A DNA stretch of 64,000 nucleotides from Aquabacterium olei (GCF_003100395.1 NZ_CP029210.1:1674001-1738000); one strand, 5' to 3'; shown: positions 41,039 to 54,379, counted from the stretch's first letter. Numbers and translations: made by a program. The notes: generated by a model from the sequence alone, not told the origin.

Positions 41039-43447
41039 TCAGGACTTGGCGGCCAGGCGCTGCCAGGTCTCGACCACGGTGTCGGGGTTGAGGGAGATCG
41101 ACACAATGCCTTCTGCGGCCAGCCATTCGGCAAAGTCCGGATGATCGCTGGGGCCTTGTCCGCAGATGCCAACGTACTTGCCATGGGCGCGGCATGCCGC
41201 AATGGCGCGCGAGATCATGGCCTTGACGGCGGGATCGCGCTCGTCGAAGTCGGCGGCCAGCAGCTCGAGTCCGGAGTCGCGGTCGAGGCCCAGGGTGAGT
41301 TGGGTCAGGTCGTTCGAGCCGATGGACATGCCGTCGAAGTACTCGAGGAACTGCTCGGCCAGGATGGCGTTCGAGGGCACTTCGCACATCATGATGACGC
41401 GCAGGCCGTCGGTGCCACCCTTGGCGGCACGCACCAAGCCGTGATCGGCCAGCATGCCGGTCACGCGCTCGGCCTGCTTCAGGGTGCGCACGAAGGGCAC
41501 CATGATCTCGACGTTGGTCAGGCCCATGTCGTTGCGCACACGCTTGAGCGCCTCGCATTCCATGGCAAAGGCTTCACCGAACTCGGCGCTGATGTAGCGC
41601 GAGGCGCCACGGAAGCCGAGCATCGGGTTTTCTTCTTCGGGCTCGTAGCGCGAACCGCCGATCAGCTTCTTGTACTCGTTGGACTTGAAGTCCGACAGGC
41701 GCACGATGACGGGCTTGGGCCAGAAGGCGGCGGCGATGGTGGCCACGCCTTCGGCCAGCTTGTCGACGTAGAAGGCGCGGGGCGAGGCGTGGCCGCGGGC
41801 CACCGACTCGACGGCCTTCTTCAGGTCGTTGTCGACGTTCGGGTAGTCGAGGATGGCCTTGGGGTGGACGCCGATGTTGTTGTTGATGATGAACTCGAGG
41901 CGGGCCAAGCCCACGCCGTTGTTCGGCATCTGGCAGAAGTCGAAGGCCAGCTGCGGGTTGCCGACGTTCATCATGACCTTCAGACCGATGTGGGGCATTT
42001 CACCGCGGGTCACTTCAGTGACTTCGGTTTCCAGCAGGCCTTCGTAGATGTAGCCGGTGTCGCCTTCCGAGCAGGCCACGGTGACCAGGGTGCCGTCCTT
42101 CAGACGCTCGGTGGCGTTGCCGCAGCCCACCACAGCGGGGATGCCGAGTTCACGCGCGATGATGGCAGCGTGGCAGGTGCGGCCGCCGCGGTTGGTGACG
42201 ATGGCGCTGGCGCGCTTCATCACCGGCTCCCAGTTGGGGTCGGTCATGTCGGTGACCAGCACGTCGCCGGGCTGCACGCGGTCCATCTCGGTGATGGAGT
42301 GCACCAGGCGCACGGGGCCGGTGCCGATCTTCTGACCGATGGCGCGGCCTTCAGCCAGGATGGTGCCGGTGCCCTTGAGCTTGTAGCGCTGCTCGGCCTT
42401 GCCCTGCTGCTGGCTCTTCACGGTTTCCGGACGGGCCTGCAGGATGTAGAGCTTGCCGTCGGTGCCGTCCTTGCCCCATTCGATGTCCATCGGGCGGCCA
42501 TAGTGCTGCTCGATGATGATGGCGTACTTGGCCAGTTCGGTGACGTCTTCGTTGCTCAGGGAGTAGCGGTTGCGGGCCTCGACGGTGGTGTCGACCGTCT
42601 TGACCAGCTTGCCGGTGGCGGCCTTTTCTTCGGCCGTGCTGAACTCCATCTTGATCAGCTTGGAGCCCAGGTTGCGGCGGATGACAGCCTGCTTGCCGGA
42701 CTTCAGGGCGGGCTTGTGGACGTAGAACTCGTCGGGGTTGACGGCGCCCTGCACCACGGTTTCACCCAGACCGTAGCTGGAGGTGATGAAGACGACGTCG
42801 GAGAAACCGGATTCGGTGTCGATGGTGAACATCACACCGGCGGCGCCGAGGTCGGAGCGCACCATGCGCTGCACGCCGGCCGACAGGGCGACCACGTCGT
42901 GGGCGAAGCCCTTGTGCACGCGGTAGGAAATGGCGCGGTCGTTGTACAGCGAGGCGAAGACTTCCTTCATCTTGTGCAGGATGTCTTCGATGCCGACGAC
43001 GTTCAGGAAGGTTTCCTGCTGGCCGGCGAACGAGGCGTCGGGCAGGTCTTCGGCAGTGGCCGACGAGCGCACGGCGAACGAGGCCTGCAGGTTGTCACCG
43101 GCGAGCACCACGAAGGCGTCGCGGATGGCCTTTTCGAGATCGGCGGGGAAGGGCTGGGCTTCGACCCAGCCACGGATTTCGGCGCCGGCGGCGGCCAGGG
43201 CGCGCACGTCTTCGGTGTCGAGGGTGGCCAGGCGCTGGCTGATGCGGTCGGCCAGTCCGTCGTGCTTCAGGAATTCGCGGAATGCGTGGGCGGTGGTGGC
43301 GAAGCCCGTGGGCACGCGCACGCCGTCAGGCAGCTGCGAGATCATCTCGCCGAGGCTGGCGTTCTTGCCGCCGACGACTTCGACGTCGGACATGCGAAGT
43401 TGTTCGAAAGGCACGACCAGGGCGGTCGGCTCGAATCGTTGGGTCAT
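41039..43447 (-). CDS. ppsA: Phosphoenolpyruvate synthase
   Basis: PpsA makes PEP from pyruvate, ATP and water for gluconeogenesis. The 802-residue protein has an N-terminal ATP-grasp domain ([20 protein letters not shown]). The central swivelling phosphohistidine domain has the catalytic His in [21 protein letters not shown]. The C-terminal PEP-binding barrel ends with the [11 protein letters not shown] loop holding the catalytic Cys. GGAG is about 10 bases before the ATG. It is divergent from its regulator ppsR, the classic arrangement. Confidence 0.98.
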   Translation of the reverse strand: MTQRFEPTALVVPFEQLRMSDVEVVGGKNASLGEMISQLPDGVRVPTGFATTAHAFREFLKHDGLADRISQRLATLDTEDVRALAAAGAEIRGWVEAQPFPADLEKAIRDAFVVLAGDNLQASFAVRSSATAEDLPDASFAGQQETFLNVVGIEDILHKMKEVFASLYNDRAISYRVHKGFAHDVVALSAGVQRMVRSDLGAAGVMFTIDTESGFSDVVFITSSYGLGETVVQGAVNPDEFYVHKPALKSGKQAVIRRNLGSKLIKMEFSTAEEKAATGKLVKTVDTTVEARNRYSLSNEDVTELAKYAIIIEQHYGRPMDIEWGKDGTDGKLYILQARPETVKSQQQGKAEQRYKLKGTGTILAEGRAIGQKIGTGPVRLVHSITEMDRVQPGDVLVTDMTDPNWEPVMKRASAIVTNRGGRTCHAAIIARELGIPAVVGCGNATERLKDGTLVTVACSEGDTGYIYEGLLETEVTEVTRGEMPHIGLKVMMNVGNPQLAFDFCQMPNNGVGLARLEFIINNNIGVHPKAILDYPNVDNDLKKAVESVARGHASPRAFYVDKLAEGVATIAAAFWPKPVIVRLSDFKSNEYKKLIGGSRYEPEEENPMLGFRGASRYISAEFGEAFAMECEALKRVRNDMGLTNVEIMVPFVRTLKQAERVTGMLADHGLVRAAKGGTDGLRVIMMCEVPSNAILAEQFLEYFDGMSIGSNDLTQLTLGLDRDSGLELLAADFDERDPAVKAMISRAIAACRAHGKYVGICGQGPSDHPDFAEWLAAEGIVSISLNPDTVVETWQRLAAKS

Positions 43448-43665
43448 GACAAAGCTCCGGATGGTAAAAAAATGGGTCGGTACACCGCCGGAGCGAGGCC
43501 TTTAATGGGGCTCACGTTGTGCGTAAGCCTTTGATTCTTGTGGGCCTTCACCGGTGTTGTGCACCAGATGGGCGAGATTGTAGGGGCCACGGCGATTTCG
43601 CGGAGGCAGAATGTGGACTTTTGGGCCCTTTGTCCGTGGGGCCGCCCCCCACGGCGCGTTCTGTC

Positions 43666-44484
43666 ATGAGTGATCGCAGCGTTTTCTTCGTGTCCGATGG
43701 CACCGGCATCACGGCCGAAACCATGGGCAACTCCATCCTGGCGCAGTTCGCGATCAAGCCGCGCCATGTGCGGCGGCCGTTCATCGACACGGTGGACAAG
43801 GCCCACCAGGTGGTCCGCGAGATCAACACCGCCTGCATTCGCGAAGGCAAGCGGGCCATCGTGTTCACCACCCTGGCCAACGACGAGGTGCTCGACATCC
43901 TCAAGGGCTGCCAGGGCAAGGTCTTCGATGTCATCAAGACCTTTGTGGAGCCGCTGGAGCACGAGTTCAACATGAAGTCGAACCATCGGGTGGGGCGTTT
44001 CAGCGATGCCAGCCAGGACCGCGAGTACAACGACCGCATCGACGCGATCAACTTCGCGCTGGAGCACGACGATGGGCAGTCGTCGCGGAACCTGGAGACG
44101 GCCGATGTGGTGCTGGTGGGCGTGAGCCGCTGTGGCAAGACGCCGACTTCACTGTACCTGGCCATGCAGCACGGCATCAAGGCGGCCAACGTGCCCCTGA
44201 TTCCGGAAGACTTCGACCGGGGCTTTCTGCCGAGCATGCTCAAGCCGTACAAGAAGAAGTGCTTCGGGCTGACCATCGACCCCGAGCGCCTGAGCCAGAT
44301 CCGCAACGAGCGTCGCCCCGGCAGCCGCTACGCTGCGCTGCAGAACTGCCGGATCGAGGTGCAGGCCGCCGAGTCGATGATGCGGCGCGAGGGCATTTCC
44401 TGGCTGTCGTCCACGCACAAGTCAATCGAAGAGATTGCCACGACCATCCTGCGCGATCTGCGGCCGGATCGGTTGATCTACTGA
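43666..44484 (+). CDS. ppsR: PEP synthase regulatory kinase/phosphorylase (DUF299)
   Basis: PpsR switches PEP synthase off by ADP-dependent phosphorylation of a Thr and on again by Pi-dependent removal. The 272-residue protein starts RSVFFVSDGTGITAETMGNS and has the P-loop-like GVSRCGKTPTSLYLA. It ends with REGISWLSSTHKSIEEIA, all typical of the family. ATG 43666 fits the family start; an upstream in-frame ATG (43519) is in the divergent promoter region. Its last 7 bases overlap the convergent kinase gene. Confidence 0.96.
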   Translation: MSDRSVFFVSDGTGITAETMGNSILAQFAIKPRHVRRPFIDTVDKAHQVVREINTACIREGKRAIVFTTLANDEVLDILKGCQGKVFDVIKTFVEPLEHEFNMKSNHRVGRFSDASQDREYNDRIDAINFALEHDDGQSSRNLETADVVLVGVSRCGKTPTSLYLAMQHGIKAANVPLIPEDFDRGFLPSMLKPYKKKCFGLTIDPERLSQIRNERRPGSRYAALQNCRIEVQAAESMMRREGISWLSSTHKSIEEIATTILRDLRPDRLIY

Positions 44485-47237
44485 TCCGCCCTGGGTGTTT
44501 CGGCGGCGTGCAGGTGTTGCAGCGCCGCCATCAGGTTCTTCAGTGAGCCGATCAGTTCGCGCGCCGTGTCCCACATGTCGGGCACCTGCGAGCGCGCCTG
44601 CGTGAGCCCGGTGATGGCCTGTGCGGTGAGCATCGGGGCGTGGAGATTCAGGCCGGTGCCCTTGACGTTGTGCAGGACCTTGCCAAGGGCCTCGGAATCC
44701 TGCGAGGCGAGGGCGGCTTCGAGCTGGTTGATCAGTTCGGGGATGGTGTGGCTGAGCGCTTCCACCAGCCGGGTGCGCAGCGCGGGCTGGGGCGCGTAGT
44801 GGCTCCAGAAGGCGGCGGCGTTGGCGTCCATGTTGACCGGTCGGCCGGCTGACGAGACCTTGCCGGTGGCGGTCGATGTTCCAGCAGCGCCGAAGGCGGC
44901 GGGGGCCGGTGGCTTGCGTCGCGCATGCCGCAGCACCGCCTCGACCAGCGGGGTGATCAGGTAGGGTTTGGTGACGTAGTCGACCATGCCGGCCTGCAGC
45001 GCACGTTCGCGTGCGGCCTGGAAGGCGTGCGCCGTCAGACCGACCACTGGCAGGCCGGGGGCGAGGCGCGCCAGCGCCTGCGTGGTCTCGTAGCCGTCCA
45101 TCAAGGGCATCTGGATGTCGCACAGGACGAGGTCGAAGTGTTCGGCGCCATGGGCGCGCACCAGCTCCAGCGCCTGCAGGCCGTCGCCGGCGAAGTGAAC
45201 CGCCGCACCTTCCTGAATCAGCATCTGCTCCAGCACGAGCCGGTTCACGGCGTTGTCTTCGGCAGCCAGGATCTGCAGGCCCTCGAGCCGGGGACGCCCG
45301 GCCTGCGGCGGCGGAGCCACGTCTGCCTGCTGCAGCGCGCGCAGCACCCGAAGCGGGCTCAGCGGGGGGGCGATCACACGGGTGGCACCCGCGGTGTGCG
45401 GCGGAAGGGAGGGGGGCGTGCTGGAGGTGCCGACCACCAGCAGCCTGCAGCCTTGCCGGGCCAGGGACTCCAGCGCGGCAGGCGGCGCGCGCAGGAGTTG
45501 ATCGACGTCCAGCAGCAGGGCGTGGGGCGCTTGCGTTGCGGGCGGCAGGTCGCTGACCAGCAGCATCTGCGGCTCGCGTGCCTGAAGCAGGTGGTGCAGA
45601 CGCTGCAGCGCAATCCGGTCGTGCCGCCACGCCACCAGATTGCGCAAGGGGCGCCAGTCGACAGGCTGCGGGTTGCGCAAGGGCAGCGAGAAGGTGAATG
45701 TGCTGCCCTGGCCGGCGCCGGAGGATAGCGTGATGTTGCCCCCCATCAGCTGCGCCAGCCGCTGGCTGATCGCCAGGCCCAGGCCGGTGCTGCTTTCGCG
45801 GCGGCTTTCGTCGATGTGGATCTGTTCGAAGGGCTGGAAGAGCCGGTCCTGTGCTTCCGGCGGGATCCCGATGCCAGTGTCACGCACCGTGAGGCGCAGG
45901 GTGGCGTCGCTGGCATCGACGTCCACGTGGACCATGCCCTGGTCGGTGAACTTGATGGCGTTGCTGACGAGGTTCAACAGGATCTGGGCGCAGCGGGTGA
46001 AGTCGCCCCGGAAGTGGCCCGGCACGTCGGGTGCATCGCTGAGCAGCATCGACAGGCCCTTGGCTTCGGCCTGGGTGGCGCACATCGACAGCACGTGGTC
46101 CAGCAGCTGGGCCAGGTCGATGTCGCCGTCTTGAATGGGCATCTTGCCGGCTTCGATCCGGGAGAAATCCAGCACGTCGTTGATGAGCGCCAGGAGGTGT
46201 TTGCCCGTGGCCAGGATCTGTTCGAAGGTGCTCCGGGCGGCGTCGGAGCCTGGCTGACGGGCGCCCATCTGGGCCAGCCCGAAGATGGCGTTCAGCGGTG
46301 TCCGCAGTTCGTGGCTGATGTTCGCCAGGAACACGCTCTTGGCCTGATTGGCGGCCTCGGCGGACTGACGGGCCGCCTTGGCCTCGCTGATGTCGAACAC
46401 CATGACGAGAAAGCCGCGCACCTCGCCATCGCGCCAATCGGGCAGGTAGTGCGCCTGGCAGTGGCGGAGCTCGCCGCGGCGCGTACGGAGGTCGCGCTCG
46501 AAACACTGTGCCTCTCCGCGCAGCGCCGCTTCCATGTAGGGACGGTTGCGCTCGAAGAGTTCGTCACCGAGCAGTTCTCGGATGTGCAGGCCGACGAGCT
46601 CCTGCGGCGTCTTGCCGAACCACTCCAGGTAGGCGTGGTTGGCGAACCGGTTACGGAAGTCGCGCCCCCAGTAGCCCACCATGCCGGGGATGCCGTCGAG
46701 GATGTGCTGGAGGCGATGCTGGTGTTCCGACAAGGCAGCGGTGCGCTCGGCCACGCGTTCTTCCAGCGTCGCGTTGAGCGCCTGCAGGGCCATTTCCGCC
46801 TCGCGTCGCTCGGTGATGTCGAGCACCACGCCGGTGTAGAGCAGCGCACCCGGGCGATCCGCCGGCTGGCCCCGGGAGAGAAGCCAGCGAACCGGGCCGT
46901 GTGCGGGATTGGTGCGCCAGGTCAGCTCGAACGCCCGTCGCTGGGCCGTCGCTTGCCGCAAGAGCTCGCACGCATCATCCCGGTCGTCGGGATGGAGGCT
47001 GATGAGCCAGCTGTCAAAGCACGGCGGGTAGGTGTCGATGTCGAGGCCGTACAGTCGCCAGACGGCGTCTGACCAGATGTTGACGTTGCTTTCGGTGTCC
47101 CACTGCCAGATGCCGGTGACGGCCTGGTTCAGCGCATAAAGCAGGGCGTCCTGATCGAAGGCCGGCTCGGCGCGGGCCACTGGCACGGTGGGCCGGAGGC
47201 CATGAAGACCAACGGCAGGCGGTACGGCTCCCGACAT
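44478..47237 (-). CDS. Hybrid sensor histidine kinase (PAS-PAS-HisKA-HATPase-REC-HPt)
   Basis: The 919-residue protein has PAS/PAC domains at about 30-150 and 175-290 and no membrane segment, so it should be cytoplasmic. HisKA carries the phosphoacceptor H309 in ISHELRTPLNA. HATPase shows NLVSNAIKF, DTGIGIP and STGLGLAIS. Residues 530-640 are low in similarity, possibly a degenerate receiver. A receiver at 652-772 has D707 in LCDIQMP, and a C-terminal HPt has H856 in HNVKGTGLNL. GGGAGG 5 bases upstream supports the start at 47237 over an in-frame ATG at 47351. No response regulator is adjacent, so the output is unknown. Confidence 0.9.
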   Translation of the reverse strand: MSGAVPPAVGLHGLRPTVPVARAEPAFDQDALLYALNQAVTGIWQWDTESNVNIWSDAVWRLYGLDIDTYPPCFDSWLISLHPDDRDDACELLRQATAQRRAFELTWRTNPAHGPVRWLLSRGQPADRPGALLYTGVVLDITERREAEMALQALNATLEERVAERTAALSEHQHRLQHILDGIPGMVGYWGRDFRNRFANHAYLEWFGKTPQELVGLHIRELLGDELFERNRPYMEAALRGEAQCFERDLRTRRGELRHCQAHYLPDWRDGEVRGFLVMVFDISEAKAARQSAEAANQAKSVFLANISHELRTPLNAIFGLAQMGARQPGSDAARSTFEQILATGKHLLALINDVLDFSRIEAGKMPIQDGDIDLAQLLDHVLSMCATQAEAKGLSMLLSDAPDVPGHFRGDFTRCAQILLNLVSNAIKFTDQGMVHVDVDASDATLRLTVRDTGIGIPPEAQDRLFQPFEQIHIDESRRESSTGLGLAISQRLAQLMGGNITLSSGAGQGSTFTFSLPLRNPQPVDWRPLRNLVAWRHDRIALQRLHHLLQAREPQMLLVSDLPPATQAPHALLLDVDQLLRAPPAALESLARQGCRLLVVGTSSTPPSLPPHTAGATRVIAPPLSPLRVLRALQQADVAPPPQAGRPRLEGLQILAAEDNAVNRLVLEQMLIQEGAAVHFAGDGLQALELVRAHGAEHFDLVLCDIQMPLMDGYETTQALARLAPGLPVVGLTAHAFQAARERALQAGMVDYVTKPYLITPLVEAVLRHARRKPPAPAAFGAAGTSTATGKVSSAGRPVNMDANAAAFWSHYAPQPALRTRLVEALSHTIPELINQLEAALASQDSEALGKVLHNVKGTGLNLHAPMLTAQAITGLTQARSQVPDMWDTARELIGSLKNLMAALQHLHAAETPRADQ

Positions 47238-47397
47238 CAGGCCCTCCCGGCACGCCCTTCGAGGGGCGGCGCGCTGCTGATCGGGCTCGCATGCCAGGGG
47301 CGCCAGTAAGCCCGGGGCCGACGCCTGTTGAACGCCACTGTCGCCGCACACCGGCGTAGTGGCAATTCAATTCCGGGTCAACACCTCGGGCTTTCGG

Positions 47398-50301
<2,904 letters not shown>

Positions 50302-50422
50302 GGCGTTCGGCGGCGGTGGCCCGGCAGCCAGCCGGGCGGGGATCGGGTCGGTCTGCCGCGCGAGGCACAGCGGGCAGACCGTTTCAAGCGACAGCGCGGG
50401 GTGTTCGGCCCCGCGACGTGCC

Positions 50423-50797
50423 TCAGGCGTTCTTCAGCAGAGCGTCGTAGGCGGTTTCGTCCATCAGGGCGTCGGCTTCGGCCGGGTTGGCCAGCTTGAC
50501 CTTGAAGAACCAGCCGGCGCCCAGCGGGTCGGTGTTGGCCAGGGCGGGGTCGTCGCGCAGGCCTTCGTTGACTTCGACGATCTCCCCGGTGAGCGGCATG
50601 TAGACGTCGGCAGCGGCCTTGACGGACTCGACCACACCAGCCACGTCCTTGGCGTTGAAGGTGGTGCCCACGGCGGGCAGGTCGACGAAGACCACATCAC
50701 CCAGGGCGTCCTGGGCGTGGTGCGTGATGCCCACGATGGCGGTGCCGTCGGCTTCGATCTTCAGCCACTCGTGGTCGGGGGTGTACTTGAGGGACAT
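50423..50797 (-). CDS. gcvH: Glycine cleavage system H protein
   Basis: The H protein shuttles the aminomethyl group on a lipoyl arm. The 124-residue protein starts [18 protein letters not shown]. The lipoylated lysine is in [15 protein letters not shown], and the protein ends with [18 protein letters not shown] 50797 is the conserved start; the in-frame start at 50911 adds unrelated residues. Confidence 0.98.
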   Translation of the reverse strand: MSLKYTPDHEWLKIEADGTAIVGITHHAQDALGDVVFVDLPAVGTTFNAKDVAGVVESVKAAADVYMPLTGEIVEVNEGLRDDPALANTDPLGAGWFFKVKLANPAEADALMDETAYDALLKNA

Positions 50798-50907
50798 GGT
50801 GTGGTCCTTTGGATGCAGAGAAAAGAGGAATGGGCAGAGCCCGGTGTGCCGAACGGCCGTCAGTATCTCAGGCCTGACGGGCCGCGCGGGCGCACCGACC
50901 GGCTGGC

Positions 50908-52038
50908 TCAACCGCGGTGGTAGCGGTGCGGCGCGAAGGGCAGCGGGCTGACGGTCATGGCGACGCGCTTGTCGCGCACCACGGCGTAAACGGCGGTACC
51001 GACGGCGGCGTGCGGGGTGGCCAGGTAGGCCAGTGCCACGGGCTGGTTCACGGTCGGCCCGATGGAGCCGCTGGTGACCACGCCGATGTCGGTGCCGTCT
51101 TCGGTGACCACGCGAGCGCCTTCACGCACGGGCATGCGCTCGGTGCTGATCAGGCCCACGCGCTTGCGCTGGGTGCCCTGGGCGAAGTGGGTGTCGATCA
51201 CGGCAGCGCCGGGGTAGCCGCCAGCACGGTCGCCACCGGCACGGCGCACCTTCTGGATGGCCCAGGTCAGCGACGCTTCAACCGGCGTGGTGGTGGTGTC
51301 GATGTCGTGACCGTACAGGCACAGGCCGGCTTCCAGGCGCAGCGTGTCGCGCGCGCCCAGGCCGATGGGCTTGACTTCAGGCTGGGCGAGCAGGGCACGG
51401 GCCAGTTGCTCGGCCTTGTCGGCGGGCACGGAGATCTCGAAGCCGTCTTCGCCGGTGTAGCCCGAACGCGTGACAAAGCAGTCGATGCCGTCCAGCACGA
51501 CGTGGGCGCCGGTCATGAAGACCAGTTGCTGCACGGCGGGGTTCAGACGGGCCAGGGCCGTGACGGCCTGCGGACCTTGCAGCGCCAACAGGGCCTGGTC
51601 GGGCAGGGGGGTGACGGTGCAGCGCTGGCCAATGCGGGCCTGCAGGTGGGCGATGTCCTGGGCCTTGCACGCGGCGTTCACAACCAGGAACAGGTCGTTT
51701 TCGCGGCGCGTGACCATCAGGTCGTCGAGGATGCCGCCCTGGTCATTCGTGAACAGGGCGTAGCGCTGCTTGAACGCGGCCAGGCCGACGATGTCGACGG
51801 GCACCAGCGTTTCCAAAGCCACATCGGCTTCGGCGCCAGACAGCGTGACCTGGCCCATGTGCGAGACATCGAACAGGCCGGCGGCGGTGCGCACGTGGCG
51901 GTGTTCGGCGAGGATGCCGGTGGCGTACTGCACAGGCATGTCATAGCCGCCGAACGGGACCATCTTGGCGCCGAGTTCGACATGCAGAGCATGCAGCGGG
52001 GTCTTGAGCAGCGGGGCGGCGGAGGTGTCTGCGGACAT
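50908..52038 (-). CDS. gcvT: Glycine cleavage system T protein (aminomethyltransferase)
   Basis: GcvT transfers the methylene group from H protein to tetrahydrofolate and releases ammonia. The 376-residue protein has [38 protein letters not shown], and [13 protein letters not shown] with the folate-binding region. First gene of the operon, 90 bases or so downstream of the riboswitch. The start at 52038 gives [12 protein letters not shown]. The longer in-frame ORF to 52287 translates the riboswitch and is rejected. Confidence 0.97.
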   Translation of the reverse strand: MSADTSAAPLLKTPLHALHVELGAKMVPFGGYDMPVQYATGILAEHRHVRTAAGLFDVSHMGQVTLSGAEADVALETLVPVDIVGLAAFKQRYALFTNDQGGILDDLMVTRRENDLFLVVNAACKAQDIAHLQARIGQRCTVTPLPDQALLALQGPQAVTALARLNPAVQQLVFMTGAHVVLDGIDCFVTRSGYTGEDGFEISVPADKAEQLARALLAQPEVKPIGLGARDTLRLEAGLCLYGHDIDTTTTPVEASLTWAIQKVRRAGGDRAGGYPGAAVIDTHFAQGTQRKRVGLISTERMPVREGARVVTEDGTDIGVVTSGSIGPTVNQPVALAYLATPHAAVGTAVYAVVRDKRVAMTVSPLPFAPHRYHRG

Positions 52039-52129
52039 GGCAGAAGCCGGCTTGCGAGGCCGGGAGAGGGCAATCCAAACGTCCCGACCTGCGCCGTTCG
52101 GCCTGATGGCCGGCTGGCGTGTGCCGGGT

Positions 52130-52382
52130 GCTGCCCTCGCTGTCCGCTTTACCTGAGAGATTGACCCGTCGCGCCAGTGAGCCTGTGCGGTGCGGGCTTG
52201 CCCCTTCGGTGGCCGGGCTGCGCGCGTCATGGGGGTGACGACGGCCCGACTCTCTCCAGTGAGGATCACGGCCGGGCGCCATGCCACAACCGTGTTTGCC
52301 AGTCCTTTTGCCTGAGCGTTCGGGCGGTTTGAATTGCCCTGCGCCTTCGGCGACCCCTCGAGGAGGTTCTCTCCTGGCTGTT
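52130..52382 (-). promoter_or_regulatory. Tandem glycine riboswitch upstream of gcvT
   Basis: On the minus strand two aptamers follow each other. The first (about 52378-52290) has GGAGAGAACC, GCCGAAGGCGCA and GCTCAGGCAAAAGGACTGG. The second (about 52262-52135) has TGGAGAGAGTC, CACCGAAGGGGCAAG and ATCTCTCAGGTAAAGCGGAC. These are the paired conserved blocks of the glycine riboswitch. Glycine binding normally turns on gcv expression. The second aptamer has about 45 extra bases between GAGAGAGTC and the CCGAAGGGGCAA block. No protein gene lies in the stretch 52039-52478. Confidence 0.92.
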
Positions 52383-52386
52383 GCGG

Positions 52387-52392
52387 ATTGTA
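52387..52392 (-). promoter_or_regulatory. Candidate -10 element of the gcv operon
   Basis: The minus strand reads CCTTACAATCC, with TACAAT at 52387-52392. The start point would fall at about 52380, right at the first aptamer. No good -35 is visible at 16-18 bases, so an activator may be needed. Confidence 0.5.
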
Positions 52393-52416
52393 AGGTGAAA
52401 CCCGCTCGAAGAGACG

Positions 52417-52451
52417 AAAAAAAGCCCCCCGGCCTGTGAGGCGAGGGGGCT
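52417..52451 (-). terminator. Intrinsic terminator after dctM
   Basis: AGCCCCC (52423-52429) pairs with GGGGGCT (52445-52451), with a shorter inner GCCT/AGGC pairing. On the minus strand it is followed by seven T residues (A-run 52417-52423). It closes the dctPQM operon and insulates the gcv promoter. Confidence 0.75.
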
Positions 52452-52478
52452 GAGGACGATCCGGGAACCGTCAGTCGC

Positions 52479-53759
52479 TTACTTCATCAGCAGATTCGGC
52501 AGCCACAGCGACAGTGGCGGGTAGTAGGTGACCAGGACCAGGAAGCCCAGCATGGTCAGCAGCCACGGCCAGACGGCCACGGTCAGCTCGGTGATGCCCA
52601 TCTTGGTGATGCCGGAGGCCACGTAGAGGTTCAGGCCCACCGGCGGGTGGCACATCCCCACTTCCATGTTCACCACGATCAGGATGCCGAAGTGCACCGG
52701 GTCGATGCCCAGCTTGACGGCGACCGGGAACAGGATGGGCGCCATGATCAGCACGATCGACGAGGGTTCCATGAAGTTGCCAGCGACCAGCAGCAGGATG
52801 TTGACCACGAGCAGGAAGGCGATCGGGCCCAGGCCCATGCCGACCAGCCAGTCGGCCAGTTGCTGCGGGATGTTCTCGTTGGCGAGCACGAAGCTGAACA
52901 GCACCGCGTTGGTGATGATGTACAGCAGCATCGCGCTCATGTTGGCCGAGTTCAACAGCACGCGCGGGATGTCCTTCAGGCTCAGGTCCTTGTAGACGAA
53001 CACGGCGATGATGAAGGCGTACACGGCGCTCATGGCGGCGGCTTCGGTCGGCGTGAACATGCCGGTGTAGATGCCGCCCATCACGATGACGATCAGCATC
53101 AGACCCCAGAAGGATTCACGCAGGGCCTTCATGCGCTGAGCAAACGTGGCCTTGGCCATGCGGGGGTAGTTGAACTTCCTCGCGCGCCACCAGGTGGTGA
53201 AGCCCAGGAGGCCGGCCAGCATCAGGCCCGGGATGACGCCTGCCATGAACAGGGCGCCCACCGACGTGTTGGTCGACACCGAGTACATCACCATCACGAT
53301 CGACGGCGGGATCAGGATGCCCAGGGCGCCCGAGGTGGTGATCACACCCGCCCCGAACTTGTTGGGGAAGCCTGCCTTGACCATGGCGGGCAGCAGGATG
53401 GAGCCGATGGCCACCACCGTGGCGGGCGACGAGCCCGACACCGCGGCGAACAGCGCACAGGCCAGCACGCCAGCCAGGCCCAGGCCGCCATACCAGTGAC
53501 CCACCATGCTGGTGGCAAAGTTGATCATGCGCTTGGCCACGCCGCCGTGCGTCAGGAAGTTGCCCGCCAGGATGAAGAACGGGATCGCCATGATCTCGAA
53601 CTTCTCGATGCCGGTGAACAACTTCAGCGCCACGGACGCCACGGGCACTTCCGTGAACCCGAAGATGAAGGTCAGGACCGTGAGGCCCAGGGAGATGGAG
53701 ATGGGCATGCCGGTCAGCATGAGAACCAGCAGGAGCCCGAAGATGATGATGCCGCTCAC
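52479..53759 (-). CDS. dctM: TRAP transporter large membrane subunit DctM
   Basis: DctM forms the transport channel of a sodium-driven TRAP system. The 426-residue protein has about 12 hydrophobic segments. Family motifs include FFILAGNFLTHGGVAKRMINF, FAAVSGSSPATVVAIGSILLP and GILIPPSIVMVMYSV. The start codon is GTG (53757-53759) with GAGGAG about 8 bases upstream. It lies 11 bases after dctQ. Confidence 0.96.
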   Translation of the reverse strand: MSGIIIFGLLLVLMLTGMPISISLGLTVLTFIFGFTEVPVASVALKLFTGIEKFEIMAIPFFILAGNFLTHGGVAKRMINFATSMVGHWYGGLGLAGVLACALFAAVSGSSPATVVAIGSILLPAMVKAGFPNKFGAGVITTSGALGILIPPSIVMVMYSVSTNTSVGALFMAGVIPGLMLAGLLGFTTWWRARKFNYPRMAKATFAQRMKALRESFWGLMLIVIVMGGIYTGMFTPTEAAAMSAVYAFIIAVFVYKDLSLKDIPRVLLNSANMSAMLLYIITNAVLFSFVLANENIPQQLADWLVGMGLGPIAFLLVVNILLLVAGNFMEPSSIVLIMAPILFPVAVKLGIDPVHFGILIVVNMEVGMCHPPVGLNLYVASGITKMGITELTVAVWPWLLTMLGFLVLVTYYPPLSLWLPNLLMK

Positions 53760-53770
53760 GTTGATACTCC

Positions 53771-54379
53771 TCAGGCGCTTGCGTTGGCGGGGTCTTCATC
53801 GTCCAGGCCATCGACGTGGCCATGGTCGTGATGCGGCAATTCACCGGTCTTGGTGAAGTTCCAGGCAACCTGAAGGAAGCGGAAGCACATCAGCGAAGAA
53901 CCCAGGGGGATGGCGGAATAGATGATCCAGGTGGGCCACTCCAGGTCGGGCGTGGTCGGGCCTTCGATCAGGTCGGTCATGTCGAGGCCGAACGCGTTGT
54001 GGAACGCCCAATTGGCGCCGTTGTGCCACACGAAGCCGGCGCCCATCGTGGCGACCAGACCCGTGAAGAGCGCACCGGCCAGCAGACCGAACAGCACGAA
54101 CTTCTTGCGGTTGTTCGGCGCAAGCTGGTTGATCAGCACGTCGACCCCCACGTGGATCCCGGTGCGCACGCCGTAAGCGGCGCCGAACTTGGCCATCCAG
54201 ACGAAGAGATAGATGGTCGCTTCCTGCGCCCACGCGAAGTTCAGGCTCAGCAGCCAGTCCTGCAGGGGGGTGTGGAAGCCCGCCGCATATCGGTGAACGA
54301 CGGAGACAAAGATGATGAGGGTGGCAAGACCCATCAGGGTCGCAATCAGCCACTCCTCCAGGTGATCGAGCCATTTCAT
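53771..54379 (-). CDS. dctQ: TRAP transporter small membrane subunit DctQ
   Basis: The 202-residue protein has four membrane helices (WLIATLMGLATLIIFVSVVHRY first) and the DctQ motif WAQEATIYLFVWMAKFGAAYGVR. The C-terminal tail is rich in His and Asp (HHDHGHVDGLDDED). AAGGAG about 9 bases before ATG 54379 supports this start over 54427. It is separated from dctP by 86 bases holding a strong hairpin. Confidence 0.94.
   Translation of the reverse strand: MKWLDHLEEWLIATLMGLATLIIFVSVVHRYAAGFHTPLQDWLLSLNFAWAQEATIYLFVWMAKFGAAYGVRTGIHVGVDVLINQLAPNNRKKFVLFGLLAGALFTGLVATMGAGFVWHNGANWAFHNAFGLDMTDLIEGPTTPDLEWPTWIIYSAIPLGSSLMCFRFLQVAWNFTKTGELPHHDHGHVDGLDDEDPANASA

Noticed and set aside
41033..43534. Plus-strand ORF of 833 codons opposite ppsA
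   Set aside because: Shadow of ppsA for the same reason. No recognisable domain.
52036..52287. N-terminal extension of GcvT through the upstream region
   Set aside because: The extra codons translate the second glycine aptamer; the conserved protein starts at 52038.
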